Part shown: in pieces, positions 18,297-26,420 of the stretch
Position numbering within the stretch: the stretch's first letter is position 1
How the letters are laid out: each line of letters opens with the position of its first letter
From: Colwellia marinimaniae
GTDB taxonomy: Bacteria; Pseudomonadota; Gammaproteobacteria; Enterobacterales; Alteromonadaceae
Direction of reading: 5' to 3'
Length of the DNA: 64,000 nucleotides
NCBI RefSeq assembly: GCF_002207865.1
Contig: NZ_BDQM01000004.1
Span: 124,001-188,000, forward strand
Notes under the pieces: generated by a model
What the model saw: the letters and a program-made list of their open reading frames with translations, nothing else
The model's database searches: none
Told to the model about the DNA's origin: nothing
Program-made: the position numbers and the translations under genes

Positions 18297-18387
18297 CGCA
18301 GTGGAAGTTCAGTCGGTTAGCTTTTTATAAGATAAGCGGCCTGTCACAGCGGATGTATTTACGGCTCTATTCCCGTCCACTCCGCCA
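18297..18387 (+). pseudogene. Degenerate/chimeric tRNA-Asp-like copy 3
   Basis: The 5' part matches the degenerate copies (GCAGTGGAAGTTCAGTCGG with the CTTTTTATAAG expansion). The 3' part (TCCCGTCCACTCCGCCA) matches a functional tRNA-Asp end with CCA, but the T loop is damaged (ACGGCTCTATTCCCGT). This looks like a recombination chimera and is unlikely to be functional. Confidence 0.62.
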
Positions 18388-18452
18388 ATTTTGTTTAAAA
18401 TCATCATAGTTACTGCGATCTAACAGTCATTAAAATCTTAAAACGAAATACA

Positions 18453-18546
18453 GCGAATCGGTAGTTCAGTTGGTTAGCTTTTTATAAGGTAGGCGGTCTG
18501 TCACACCGAATGGTTCTTCCCAGGTTCGAGTCCCGTCCACTCCATC
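18453..18546 (+). pseudogene. Degenerate tRNA-Asp-like copy 4
   Basis: A tRNA-like copy starting GAATCGGTAGTTCAGTTGG, with the D-arm expansion CTTTTTATAAGGTAG, anticodon loop CTGTCAC, a good T loop (GGTTCGAGTCCC) and an end CCACTCCATCA instead of CCGCCA. The acceptor arms do not pair well. Confidence 0.6.
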
Positions 18547-18612
18547 AAATTTTTTTAAAATCATCATAGTTGCTGCGTCATAAGAGTCGTTAAAATCTTA
18601 AAATGAAATACA

Positions 18613-18706
18613 GCGAATCGGCAGTTCAGTTGGTTATCTTTTTATAAGGTAGGCGGTCTGTCACACCGAATGGTTCTTCGCAGGTTCGAGTCCCATCCGT
18701 TCCACC
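18613..18706 (+). pseudogene. Degenerate tRNA-Asp-like copy 5
   Basis: The last copy: GAATCGGCAGTTCAGTTGG, D-arm expansion CTTTTTATAAGGTAG, anticodon arm GCGGT-CTGTCAC-ACCGA (three of five pairs plus changes), T loop GGTTCGAGTCCC and end CCGTTCCACCA with an encoded CCA. It keeps more tRNA features than copies 0-3, but the acceptor stem pairs only partly. Confidence 0.58.
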
Positions 18707-18709
18707 AAT

Positions 18710-19140
18710 TTATTTGATTATCTAGCATATCCCCCTTGATATAAATACCCAGTTAAACACCCAATAAAACACAGAATGTCTGCTAATACGGAATTACATC
18801 CCATATTTTCCTTCTATAGCATTAACTAGTCGCAGCTTTATCTTAAACACTTACCAAAAATAATAGATTATCAATTACTTACCTTGTTATTTTTATTTGC
18901 ACTAGCACTTACTTTCTTTATCTTTCTAATTGATTTTTATAGCGCTTTGCGTAGTTAAGCCTAGGTTTATGCTTTTATATAGCGGGTTATTTTGCTGGCA
19001 AATATTTGTTGTCTATTGTCATTATTAATAAAAAACTAAAAAAAGCTTGAATTAGTGGTACGACCAGTGCTTTAATCTAGCTATAAAATTATAAAATTAT
19101 AAAATTATAAATAGTTCACTAAATTTGTCGGAGAAAGCTA
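18710..19140. other. Intergenic, includes TATAAAAT tandem repeat
   Basis: This AT-rich gap of about 430 bases lies between the tRNA array and an acyl-CoA dehydrogenase gene. No terminator with a T-run is visible after the last tRNA-like copy. At 19082-19112 the 8-base unit TATAAAAT is repeated three times plus a partial fourth copy, 28 bases before the next gene. No gene was seen. Confidence 0.6.
19082..19112. repeat. TATAAAAT short tandem repeat
   Basis: Three exact copies of TATAAAAT and a partial TATAAAT lie directly upstream of the SD (CGGAGAAAG) of the acyl-CoA dehydrogenase gene. An 8-base unit could change in copy number by slippage and alter promoter or leader spacing; that effect is inference. 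Confidence 0.7.
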
Positions 19141-20961
19141 ATGCTAACTTATAAAGCACCCATAGCAGATATTAAATTTTTGCTTGAAGACGTATTCAAT
19201 TATTATGATCATTATAAAAAATATGAAGAATTTAAAGAAGCAACGCCTGACTTAGTGGATGCAATTCTGCAAGAATGTGCAAAGTTTTGTGAAAATGAAT
19301 TACTGCCTTTGTATCAAAGTGGTGATAAAGAAGGTTGTCACTATGATAATGGCAAGGTAACAACACCTAAAGGCTTTAAAGCAGCTTATCAACAGTACAT
19401 TGATGGCGGCTGGTCTTCGTTATCGCATTCATTGGAATATGGTGGACAAGGTTTACCACCTTCATTAGGCATGGTGCAATCAGAATTGACAGGCACAGCC
19501 AACTGGTCTTGGGCAATGTATCCAGGCCTTAGCCATGGTGCCATGAATACTATTACTACCCATGGTAATGATAAGCAAAAAGAGTTGTATCTAACACGTT
19601 TAATTCAGGGTACTTGGACCGGTACCATGTGTTTAACCGAGGCGCAATGTGGTACTGATTTAGGGCAAGTGACAACAAAAGCCGAGCCAAATGGCGATGG
19701 CACTTACAATATCACCGGCACTAAAATATTTATTTCTGCAGGTGATCATGACTTGACGGATAATATTATCCATATCGTCCTAGCAAGATTACCAGACGCG
19801 CCAAAAGGCACTCGTGGCATTTCCTTATTTATTGTACCAAAAATAAAAACGGATCAAGACGGTACCCTAGGTGAGGCAAATAATGTTACTTGTGGCTCAA
19901 TAGAAGAAAAAATGGGTATTAAAGCTTCTGCGACAGCGGTTATTAATTTTGACAATGCCGTTGGTACGCTAATAGGTCCAGAGAATAAAGGTTTAGAATG
20001 TATGTTCACCTTTATGAATACTGCGCGTATCGGTACAGCGTTACAAGGCGTTTGTGCCGCAGAGCTAGCTTTTCAAAACTCATTAATTTATGCCAAAGAA
20101 CGTTTATCTATGCGTTCTTTAACAGGAAAAAAATATCCTGATCAAGTTGCTGACCCTATTATCGTTCATCCTGATGTGCGTAAGATGCTGATGACACAAA
20201 AAGTGATTTCTGAAGGCGGCAGGGCAATGATTTATTATACAGCTAAAATTGTTGATGATATTTCTATGGCAAAAACCGAAGCAGAGCGTCAAGCAGCAGA
20301 TGATCGTTTAGGTTTTATCACGCCTATCTTAAAAGCTTTTTTAACTGAACTTGGCACTGAAAGTGCTAATCATGGTTTACAAATTTTTGGTGGCCACGGT
20401 TATATTAAAGAGTGGGGCATGGAACAAATAGTACGAGACGTAAGAATTTCTACGCTTTATGAAGGCACCACAGGTATTCAGGCACTCGATTTATTAGGTC
20501 GTAAAATATTAATGACTCGTGGTAAGTCTTTAAATGATTTCTCTAAAGAGGTCCTTGGCTTTTGTAAAAACAACAGTTTAATTTCAAGTAATCCACATAA
20601 ACGTAAAATGAATCGCTTTATCTGGCCATTGGGTAAGGCTATCGCTAACTGGCAACAGTATTCAATACGCTTAGCACTCAAGGCTAAATCGAATCGTGAT
20701 ATTGTTGGCTCAGCATCAGTCGACTTCTTGATGTATTCTGGCTATATCGTCATGGCTTATTTTTGGGCTCAAATGGCGCAATCTGCCTATGAAAAATTAG
20801 CTGGAGATGTTGAAAATCGTGACTTCTACCGAGCAAAAATCAAATCAGCTGAGTTTTATTTTGAGAGAATGTTACCTAGAACTAAGTCTTTAGCTAAAAC
20901 TATGATGACAGATCCAAAAAGCATAATGCAACTTGATCAAGAATTGATGTCGTTTCTTTAA
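19141..20961 (+). CDS. Acyl-CoA dehydrogenase, long form with C-terminal extension
   Basis: This is a 606-residue flavoprotein that oxidises acyl-CoA to trans-2-enoyl-CoA. It has the N-terminal, middle (MCLTEAQCGTDLG, then the FAD-binding beta domain) and C-terminal helical domains, with the catalytic Glu expected in LYEGTTGIQALDLLGRK, plus the acetyl-CoA-dehydrogenase-like C-terminal extension found in roughly 600-residue family members. That subgroup includes DmdC-like enzymes of DMSP catabolism and general fatty acyl-CoA dehydrogenases; sequence alone does not separate them here. The SD CGGAGA precedes the ATG. The gene is monocistronic and converges on a TetR regulator. Confidence 0.92.
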   Translation: MLTYKAPIADIKFLLEDVFNYYDHYKKYEEFKEATPDLVDAILQECAKFCENELLPLYQSGDKEGCHYDNGKVTTPKGFKAAYQQYIDGGWSSLSHSLEYGGQGLPPSLGMVQSELTGTANWSWAMYPGLSHGAMNTITTHGNDKQKELYLTRLIQGTWTGTMCLTEAQCGTDLGQVTTKAEPNGDGTYNITGTKIFISAGDHDLTDNIIHIVLARLPDAPKGTRGISLFIVPKIKTDQDGTLGEANNVTCGSIEEKMGIKASATAVINFDNAVGTLIGPENKGLECMFTFMNTARIGTALQGVCAAELAFQNSLIYAKERLSMRSLTGKKYPDQVADPIIVHPDVRKMLMTQKVISEGGRAMIYYTAKIVDDISMAKTEAERQAADDRLGFITPILKAFLTELGTESANHGLQIFGGHGYIKEWGMEQIVRDVRISTLYEGTTGIQALDLLGRKILMTRGKSLNDFSKEVLGFCKNNSLISSNPHKRKMNRFIWPLGKAIANWQQYSIRLALKAKSNRDIVGSASVDFLMYSGYIVMAYFWAQMAQSAYEKLAGDVENRDFYRAKIKSAEFYFERMLPRTKSLAKTMMTDPKSIMQLDQELMSFL

Positions 20962-21004
20962 TTCATAACTAAAGTAAACTAAATTAAGTTTTAGTCTTTA
21001 GTAC

Positions 21005-21050
21005 AAAAAAGGCCCGGTAACTATATATTATAGTTAACGGGCCTTTTTTA
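21005..21050. terminator. Strong bidirectional terminator
   Basis: A long hairpin (AAAAAAGGCCCG...CGGGCCTTTTTT, stem of about 20 pairs with one mismatch) lies between the convergent acyl-CoA dehydrogenase and TetR genes. A/T runs on both sides suit termination in both directions. Confidence 0.9.
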
Positions 21051-21065
21051 TTAACCATTTATCAA

Positions 21066-21746
21066 TTATTTTAGTGACATAATCCAAGCAATAATCCTGC
21101 GAGTTGTCTGTGCAATTAACTCGCTATCAATGTTTACTTGCATGGCAAGTTGAGCATATTGCAGTTGAGAGAAAACCGTGTACATTATTTTAGCATCAAG
21201 TTCAGGATTCACTTTGTTAAAAAATCGACATAGCTGCTCATAAGGTACTAACTGAGCTAATTGATGTTCTTGGGCAAGCAAGCGTAACTCTGGCGTTACT
21301 TGGATCTCGGTTAACATTAATTGTTCGACAGCAAGAGATATAGCTTGGTGTTTGATGTTGTCAATTAAATACTGAGATGTCATTTCACTCAATTGTAGAC
21401 ACAATGCTTCCTTAACTGCTGTCTTTCTTAGTTCTTTCTTCTCTATTTTAGTAATAAGGATACAAGCGGCGGCTAAGTTTGTATCAGCACGCGAGGTGAT
21501 ATGTTCTGCATTCAATTTAAATGCTTGATTAATAAGTTCTTGAATATCTTTAAAATAATAAGTCGTTAAAGAAAGCTGTAGTTGTGCATGGCTGGCAATG
21601 GCACGGTGGGTAGTCCCTTTTATACCATTGAGCGCTAAAACCTCAATCGCAGCAATCAGAATTTTCTCGCGTGTTCTTTGCCCTTTTGAGCGACGTTTTA
21701 CCGGCATATTCGTCTGCTCTTGGGGCATTATCTCTTTTACGGGCAT
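21066..21746 (-). CDS. TetR/AcrR family regulator
   Basis: This is a 226-residue one-component repressor. The N-terminal TetR DNA-binding domain covers about residues 20-66, with 'GQRTREKILIAAIEVLALNGIKGTTHRAIASHAQLQLSLTTYYF' as the helix-turn-helix. The rest is a helical ligand-binding domain of unknown specificity. The ATG may lie at 21746, or at Met7 (21728), which has a better SD (AAAGAGA). It sits between two acyl-CoA dehydrogenase genes, which suggests control of fatty acid or branched-chain degradation by an acyl-CoA-type effector. This is inference from position only. Confidence 0.88.
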   Translation of the reverse strand: MPVKEIMPQEQTNMPVKRRSKGQRTREKILIAAIEVLALNGIKGTTHRAIASHAQLQLSLTTYYFKDIQELINQAFKLNAEHITSRADTNLAAACILITKIEKKELRKTAVKEALCLQLSEMTSQYLIDNIKHQAISLAVEQLMLTEIQVTPELRLLAQEHQLAQLVPYEQLCRFFNKVNPELDAKIMYTVFSQLQYAQLAMQVNIDSELIAQTTRRIIAWIMSLK

Positions 21747-21894
21747 GTTCAGCTCAGTTAAAGTATTAGTTTTATCATTATATTTACCTTATGTTAACAT
21801 CGTTTCTTGCAACTGATAATATTTAAAAGGCACTTTATATATCCATACTACAAATTCACACAGTTACTAAGGTGGATTTTAGTACATTATTTAT

Positions 21895-24324
21895 CTAAAT
21901 TTTGGGCTTAAATGCAGATAATTCTTTACTATCAAAGTCGTCTACGGCAATAACCCATTGTCGCCCAGTCTCTGCAGTCGTTAATAACTCTGCTTCATCT
22001 TTAGAAATAATGTTTTCAGACAGCCCAAGCTCGGCTACTTTATCTAGTTGATAAAATGGTAATGTTTTATTTAAAGCACGACAGATTTTTTCATGAATTG
22101 CTTCACAATTGATAATATCCTCAAGTACTTGTTCTAATTTACCAAAAATATTATTGCCATCGCGAGTTAAATATTGCCCTTGACCTAAGCGAGTACGACT
22201 TGCACCAGGTGTTTGTAGTATTCTTGCTACCTTTTGCGCTATTTCATCACTTGGTTTTTTCAGCCACATACCTAGAGGGAATATTATCAGCCGTAAAAGT
22301 TTTGCCACCACCTTGTTCGGAAAATTACTAATAAGCTCGTCAATGGCATGTTGCATACTATAGAGACAATCTTCAACGGCATGCTGAACAAAGGGCAGAT
22401 CAGCCGTTTTTCGGCCCTCATCATTGTATCGTTTTAAGGTGGCACTCGCTAAATATAGCTGGCTAAGTACATCTCCTAACCGCGCAGAAATACGTTCTTT
22501 ACGTTTAAGCTCCGCACCCAGTATAAGCATGGAAATATCCGAAAGCATCGCTAGGTTGGCACTAAAGCGAGTAAGTAATTGATAGTAACGGTGAGTTTCG
22601 TCATTAAATGGGCTATTCAAGAAGCGTGAACCGGTAATTGAGCACCATAAACTACGGCTAATATTACTGATAGTAAAACCTATATGTCCAAAAATCGCAT
22701 GATCAAAGTCATTAAGCGCTTGTTCACTATCACTATTATTGGCAGCTTCTAACTCTGCCAGCACATAGGGATGACAACGAATGGCGCCTTGACCGTAAAT
22801 AATTAGACTGCGGGTTAAAATATTAGCCCCTTCAACGGTGACGGCGATAGGTGCCCCTTGATAGCCGCGTGCTAAATAGTTGTTCGGTCCCAGGCAAATA
22901 CCTTTACCACCGTGAATATCCATGGCATCGATAATGGACGAACGCATCTTTTCGGTTAGGTGATATTTGGCTATGGCTGAAATAACAGACGGCTTTTCAC
23001 CCAGATCTATGGCTCCGGTTGACATCGTGGTGACGGCGTCCATGAGATAGGCATTTGCGCCTATGCGAGCAAGTGGCTCTTCAATACCCTCCATTTTACC
23101 AATGGGCATTTTAAATTGTCGTCTTATCCTGCTATAGGCTCCAGTAGCTAAAGCCACGGTTTTAATACCACCGGCACTATTTGACGGTAAGGTAATAGCA
23201 CGACCTATAGAAAGGCATTCAACCACCATACGCCAGCCTTGTCCAGCCATAGCAGAGCCACCAATGATAAAGTCAAGTGGCACAAAAACATCAGTACCTT
23301 GTGTTGGACCATTTTGAAAGGGAATATTTAAAGGGAAATGTCTACGGCCAATAATAATATTAGGTAAATTGGTGGGAATAAGGGCACAGGTGATGCCCCA
23401 CTCTTTTTTATCTGAGAGCAGTTGGTCCGGGTCTTGTAATTTAAATGCTAAGCCTAACACTGTCGCAATAGGGGCTAAAGTGATATAGCGTTTATCCCAA
23501 GTGAGCTTCATACCTAAGACATCTTTGCCTTCAAACTGGCCATGACAAATAATGCCGTAATCTGGAATAGCACCCGCATCAGATCCTGCCTCTGGACTGG
23601 TAAGGGCAAAACAAGGGATTTCTTTACCTGAGGCTAAACGTGGTAAGTAATAGTCTTGTTGCTCTTTAGTACCATATTCTTGTAATAATTCACCTGGACC
23701 TAATGAGTTAGGAACTCCTACAGTACTGGCAAGCACGGAACTCACCCCAGTAAGTTTTTGTAAGACACGAGATTGGGCAAAAGCGGAGAACTCTAGGCCG
23801 CCATATTTTTTTTTAATGATCATGGCAAAAAATTTGTTTTCTTTTAAAAATTTCCATATCTCTGGTGGTAGATCGGCAATTTCATGAGTAATATGCCAAT
23901 CGTTAACCATGGCGCAAACCTGCTCAACAGGTCCATCGATGAATGCTTGCTCTTGGGGGCTCAGTCGCGGTCGAGGGTAATTATGTAATTTTTCCCAATC
24001 AGGGTCACCGCGAAATAAATCAGCATCAAACCATGTGGTACCGGCATCAATGGCTTGTTGTTCTGTTGAGGACATTCGTGGCATTATTTTCTTGAAAAGA
24101 GCCAACAAGGGCATACTAATAAACTGTTGGCGGATATTATCTATATTCAGTGGTAGTGCGATTACAGCAAAGAGTAACCAAGATACTATACCTATTATGT
24201 TGAAAAAAGACCCTAAGGCCATCAGTGCGGCAAAGGCTAAGGTAAAACTAGATAATGTTGTTCTGGCATAGCTCATAAACCAAGTAAGCGAAAATGCGAC
24301 AAATAACCAAATAATAATATCCAC
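21895..24324 (-). CDS. fadE: Acyl-CoA dehydrogenase FadE
   Basis: This 809-residue protein is a full-length match for FadE (E. coli 814), the first enzyme of fatty acid beta-oxidation. It begins with two hydrophobic segments (about residues 3-20 and 26-60), typical of membrane-associated FadE. The dehydrogenase core follows, with '[12 protein letters not shown]', '[20 protein letters not shown]' and '[10 protein letters not shown]'. The C-terminal DUF1974-type region completes it. The gene is monocistronic. A short palindrome, TCTATTTATAGA at 24411-24422, lies about 90 bases upstream of the start and might be an operator, but no named factor can be assigned. Confidence 0.95.
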   Translation of the reverse strand: MDIIIWLFVAFSLTWFMSYARTTLSSFTLAFAALMALGSFFNIIGIVSWLLFAVIALPLNIDNIRQQFISMPLLALFKKIMPRMSSTEQQAIDAGTTWFDADLFRGDPDWEKLHNYPRPRLSPQEQAFIDGPVEQVCAMVNDWHITHEIADLPPEIWKFLKENKFFAMIIKKKYGGLEFSAFAQSRVLQKLTGVSSVLASTVGVPNSLGPGELLQEYGTKEQQDYYLPRLASGKEIPCFALTSPEAGSDAGAIPDYGIICHGQFEGKDVLGMKLTWDKRYITLAPIATVLGLAFKLQDPDQLLSDKKEWGITCALIPTNLPNIIIGRRHFPLNIPFQNGPTQGTDVFVPLDFIIGGSAMAGQGWRMVVECLSIGRAITLPSNSAGGIKTVALATGAYSRIRRQFKMPIGKMEGIEEPLARIGANAYLMDAVTTMSTGAIDLGEKPSVISAIAKYHLTEKMRSSIIDAMDIHGGKGICLGPNNYLARGYQGAPIAVTVEGANILTRSLIIYGQGAIRCHPYVLAELEAANNSDSEQALNDFDHAIFGHIGFTISNISRSLWCSITGSRFLNSPFNDETHRYYQLLTRFSANLAMLSDISMLILGAELKRKERISARLGDVLSQLYLASATLKRYNDEGRKTADLPFVQHAVEDCLYSMQHAIDELISNFPNKVVAKLLRLIIFPLGMWLKKPSDEIAQKVARILQTPGASRTRLGQGQYLTRDGNNIFGKLEQVLEDIINCEAIHEKICRALNKTLPFYQLDKVAELGLSENIISKDEAELLTTAETGRQWVIAVDDFDSKELSAFKPKI

Positions 24325-25046
24325 AGGAATCCCTTTTAGTGTTTTTTGATGTGATGCTTAATATAAGAAAAAGTATTTGAATTTAAAATAATTTATTGTC
24401 AATGATATACTCTATTTATAGAATAAATTGTTGCTTTAGCCAAGCATATTTTACTTTTAAGTTAAGAGGTTAACTATGTATTAAGTGCTATCAATGGCAC
24501 ATTGTTAGGTAAGAAATATTTTTTTAGCACTATCAGAATTAGTACCATCAAATGGTAACCTGCTGTCTATATCAATGTTGCTGTAAAAATATGAGATGGC
24601 CATTTTTTACCCATGTCACTTTAGGTGTACGGGTGAAATTTTCAAGGATGCGGCGGGTACTAGTAAGGAAATATGCGCCATTATTGTAGCCGCATGCTAA
24701 ATCAGGCGTATCAATCATTCATTATGATAGATATAGCTAGGTAAGTGAGAAAATCGCCGGCGGGAATATGTGGATAGTATTTTTAATGAAAAAGGTAATA
24801 AATAAAAATATAATAAATGCAACAACACAGTGGCATACAACACGATAAAGCTACGGTATACAATAGCGTGTAATGTAATGTAATGTTTTTATTCGTAACA
24901 AGGAGTTACAATTTTCATTGTTGTATTTGTTTTTAAAGTGTACCAGGTCAAATGTACTGGTTTTTACAGTTAATAATTGAAGGTTTTGTTAAAACCGGTA
25001 AGTTATTAACTGTTTTTTTTAATTAACTTTAAATTTTAAAGATTCA
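24325..25046. other. Intergenic, no gene seen
   Basis: About 720 AT-rich bases separate the fadE start from a short peptide locus and must contain the fadE promoter. Visible items are the palindrome TCTATTTATAGA (24411-24422), a short run of TAATG repeats near 24871-24888, a weak ACCAG/CTGGT hairpin (24942-24961) followed by TTTTT, and a GGTTTT/AAAACC hairpin near 24982-24997. No credible ORF with an SD is seen. Confidence 0.55.
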
Positions 25047-25287
25047 ATGATGTTGGAATTATCCAGTGTAAACATGACTAAACTTCAACGTGCTGCTCAA
25101 AAACTCACGATAAAAAAGGGAGATGAAGCAGTAACTCCTAATGATGGCGCTGGTGGTATTTAATCCGCCTACCTTAAGTACTCACCCTCACCTAGGTGTT
25201 GGCCCATCACAACAAGCCCCAGCTTTTACTACACTAAAAGAAAGTGTGGTTAAGTTATCTAGTGACTTAACGCCAATTACAGCTTAA
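25047..25287 (+). pseudogene. Short peptide gene with apparent +1 frameshift (RiPP-precursor-like)
   Basis: Two short overlapping frames are followed by a strong terminator. The first (25047-25163, 38 codons) ends in a leader-like KKGDEAVTPNDGAGGI; an internal ATG at 25074 is also possible. The second frame, one base forward, continues to a stop at 25285-25287 and would encode FNPPTLSTHPHLGVGPSQQA and onward to SSDLTPITA. Joining them at the GGTGGTATT region by a one-base shift gives one peptide of about 79 residues. The double-glycine end (AGG) recalls RiPP-type leaders, but I recognise no specific family and see no modification enzymes nearby. Alternatives are a dead gene, a sequencing error, programmed frameshifting, or two independent tiny ORFs. 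Confidence 0.42.
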
Positions 25288-25296
25288 TATTAATTA

Positions 25297-25330
25297 AAGC
25301 TAAACGGATTTTTGATCTGTTTAGCTTTTT
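25297..25330 (+). terminator. Intrinsic terminator after short peptide locus
   Basis: A 13-bp stem with one G-U pair (AAGCTAAACGGAT / ATCTGTTTAGCTT, loop TTTTG) is followed by a T-run. It lies 10 bases after the second frame of the short peptide locus, which supports that locus being transcribed. Confidence 0.85.
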
Positions 25331-25423
25331 ATTTTCTATAGTGACCCCCTTACTGACACTGCACTGAATTTCCAAGGTTGCCAGTTCGATTAAGTTACTT
25401 GTTTTAAAAGGATTAATTGATTT

Positions 25424-26227
25424 ATGTGTGAGCTCTTAGCGATGAGTGCCAATGTGCCAACAGATATCTGTTTTAGTTTTAGTGGTTTAATGCAGCGTGG
25501 TGGTAATACTGGGCCACACAGTGATGGTTGGGGCGTTACCTTTTATGAAGGCAAGGGGTGTCGAAGCTTTAAAGATCCCATGCCTAGTGCACATTCGCCT
25601 ATCGCCGAGCTGGTTACTAAATACCCGATGAAGAGTGAAGCGGTAGTTTGCCATATCAGACAAGCTAATTCTGGCGCGGTATGTCTTGAAAATACCCACC
25701 CGTTTGTTCGTCAAATGTGGGGTAAAAATTGGACTTATGCACATAATGGTCAGTTAAAAGACTTTAATAGTGAGCTACCTATTCACTTTCATTTACCCAT
25801 TGGTACCACGGATAGTGAACATGCTTTTTGTTGGATACTTGATCAATTACACTTAGAGTTTGGCGCTAAGCAGGTAGAGGCTAAAACATTATTTGGCTTT
25901 ATCGCGGCACTTACGGCAAAAATTGATAAGCTTGGCGTTGCCAATATTATTATTACTGATGGTGAATACATGTTCGTGTATTGCTCTACTAACTTGCATT
26001 GGCTCACTCGTAAAGCCCCCTTTGGTCAAGCAAGTCTTATTGATGCAGAAATGGCGGTCGATTTTCAAAAAGAAACCACCAGTAATGATATTGTCACTGT
26101 TATTGCGACAAAACCGCTCACCGGTGATGAAACCTGGCATAAAATGGCGCCAGGGCAATGGCAGTTATTTCGCTTGGGAGAGTTGGTTACGGGTGGTCTT
26201 GCTAGTACAGATAACGAAAACGCTTAG
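25424..26227 (+). CDS. YafJ-type class II glutamine amidotransferase
   Basis: This is a 267-residue Ntn-type glutamine amidotransferase domain protein. After Met removal the nucleophile would be Cys2 (MCELLAMS). Further signatures are GGNTGPHSDGWGVTFY, VCHIRQANSG, NTHPFVRQMWGKNWTYAHNGQL and GTTDSEHAFCW, all typical of YafJ. The family hydrolyses glutamine to supply ammonia or acts as an amidase, with the physiological substrate uncertain. An AAAAGGAT SD precedes the ATG. It appears monocistronic. Confidence 0.93.
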   Translation: MCELLAMSANVPTDICFSFSGLMQRGGNTGPHSDGWGVTFYEGKGCRSFKDPMPSAHSPIAELVTKYPMKSEAVVCHIRQANSGAVCLENTHPFVRQMWGKNWTYAHNGQLKDFNSELPIHFHLPIGTTDSEHAFCWILDQLHLEFGAKQVEAKTLFGFIAALTAKIDKLGVANIIITDGEYMFVYCSTNLHWLTRKAPFGQASLIDAEMAVDFQKETTSNDIVTVIATKPLTGDETWHKMAPGQWQLFRLGELVTGGLASTDNENA

Positions 26228-26269
26228 GGGCTTTAATGTCCCTAAATGGCCGCATATCTTAAATTATCG

Positions 26270-26400
26270 CTCACTTGTGCGGGTTAAAATACTCCATGTC
26301 AGCGTTGCTCTCAATCCCAATAGCTCGCTATTGCTCAATCGAGCGTCTTGCCCTGATTTATTTTTCCTGTGCACAACAAGACCAAAAACTTAATAAAAGA
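26270..26400. repeat. Possible dispersed intergenic repeat
   Basis: The region after the YafJ gene contains CAATAGC-TC-GCTATTG (26318-26333) and GCTCG...CGAGC arms within a stretch that looks like a dispersed intergenic sequence I associate with Alteromonadales genomes. Only one copy lies in the window, so repetition elsewhere is from memory and unproven. Confidence 0.3.
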
Positions 26401-26420
26401 GGTATAAGTGTCTTATTAGG

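Larger units (their letters stand above)
17503..18710 (+). repeat. tRNA-Asp tandem array with interleaved pseudo-tRNAs
   Basis: The order is degenerate copy 0, then three [intact tRNA + spacer + degenerate copy] units, then two further degenerate copies. The units at 17629-17891 and 17892-18154 are base-for-base identical with a 263-base period; the third has a diverged spacer. Shared spacer motifs are ATCATCATAGTTGCTGCG and GTTAAAATCTTAAAACGAAATACAGCG, with CGAC/GTCG forming a small hairpin. This pattern suggests repeated unequal crossing-over. Confidence 0.85.

Noticed and set aside
17503..18710. Direct repeats suggesting a CRISPR array
   Set aside because: The repeated unit is 263 bases long and contains tRNA-Asp; there are no short regularly spaced repeats with unique spacers and no cas genes.
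24584..24682. 32-codon plus-strand frame starting ATGAGATGG
   Set aside because: It has no SD, a random composition and no terminator; it is likely a chance frame in the fadE upstream region.
25144..25287. Independent 47-codon gene starting at ATG 25144
   Set aside because: Its start has no SD and lies inside the end of the preceding short frame; a single gene with a frameshift explains both frames and the terminator better.
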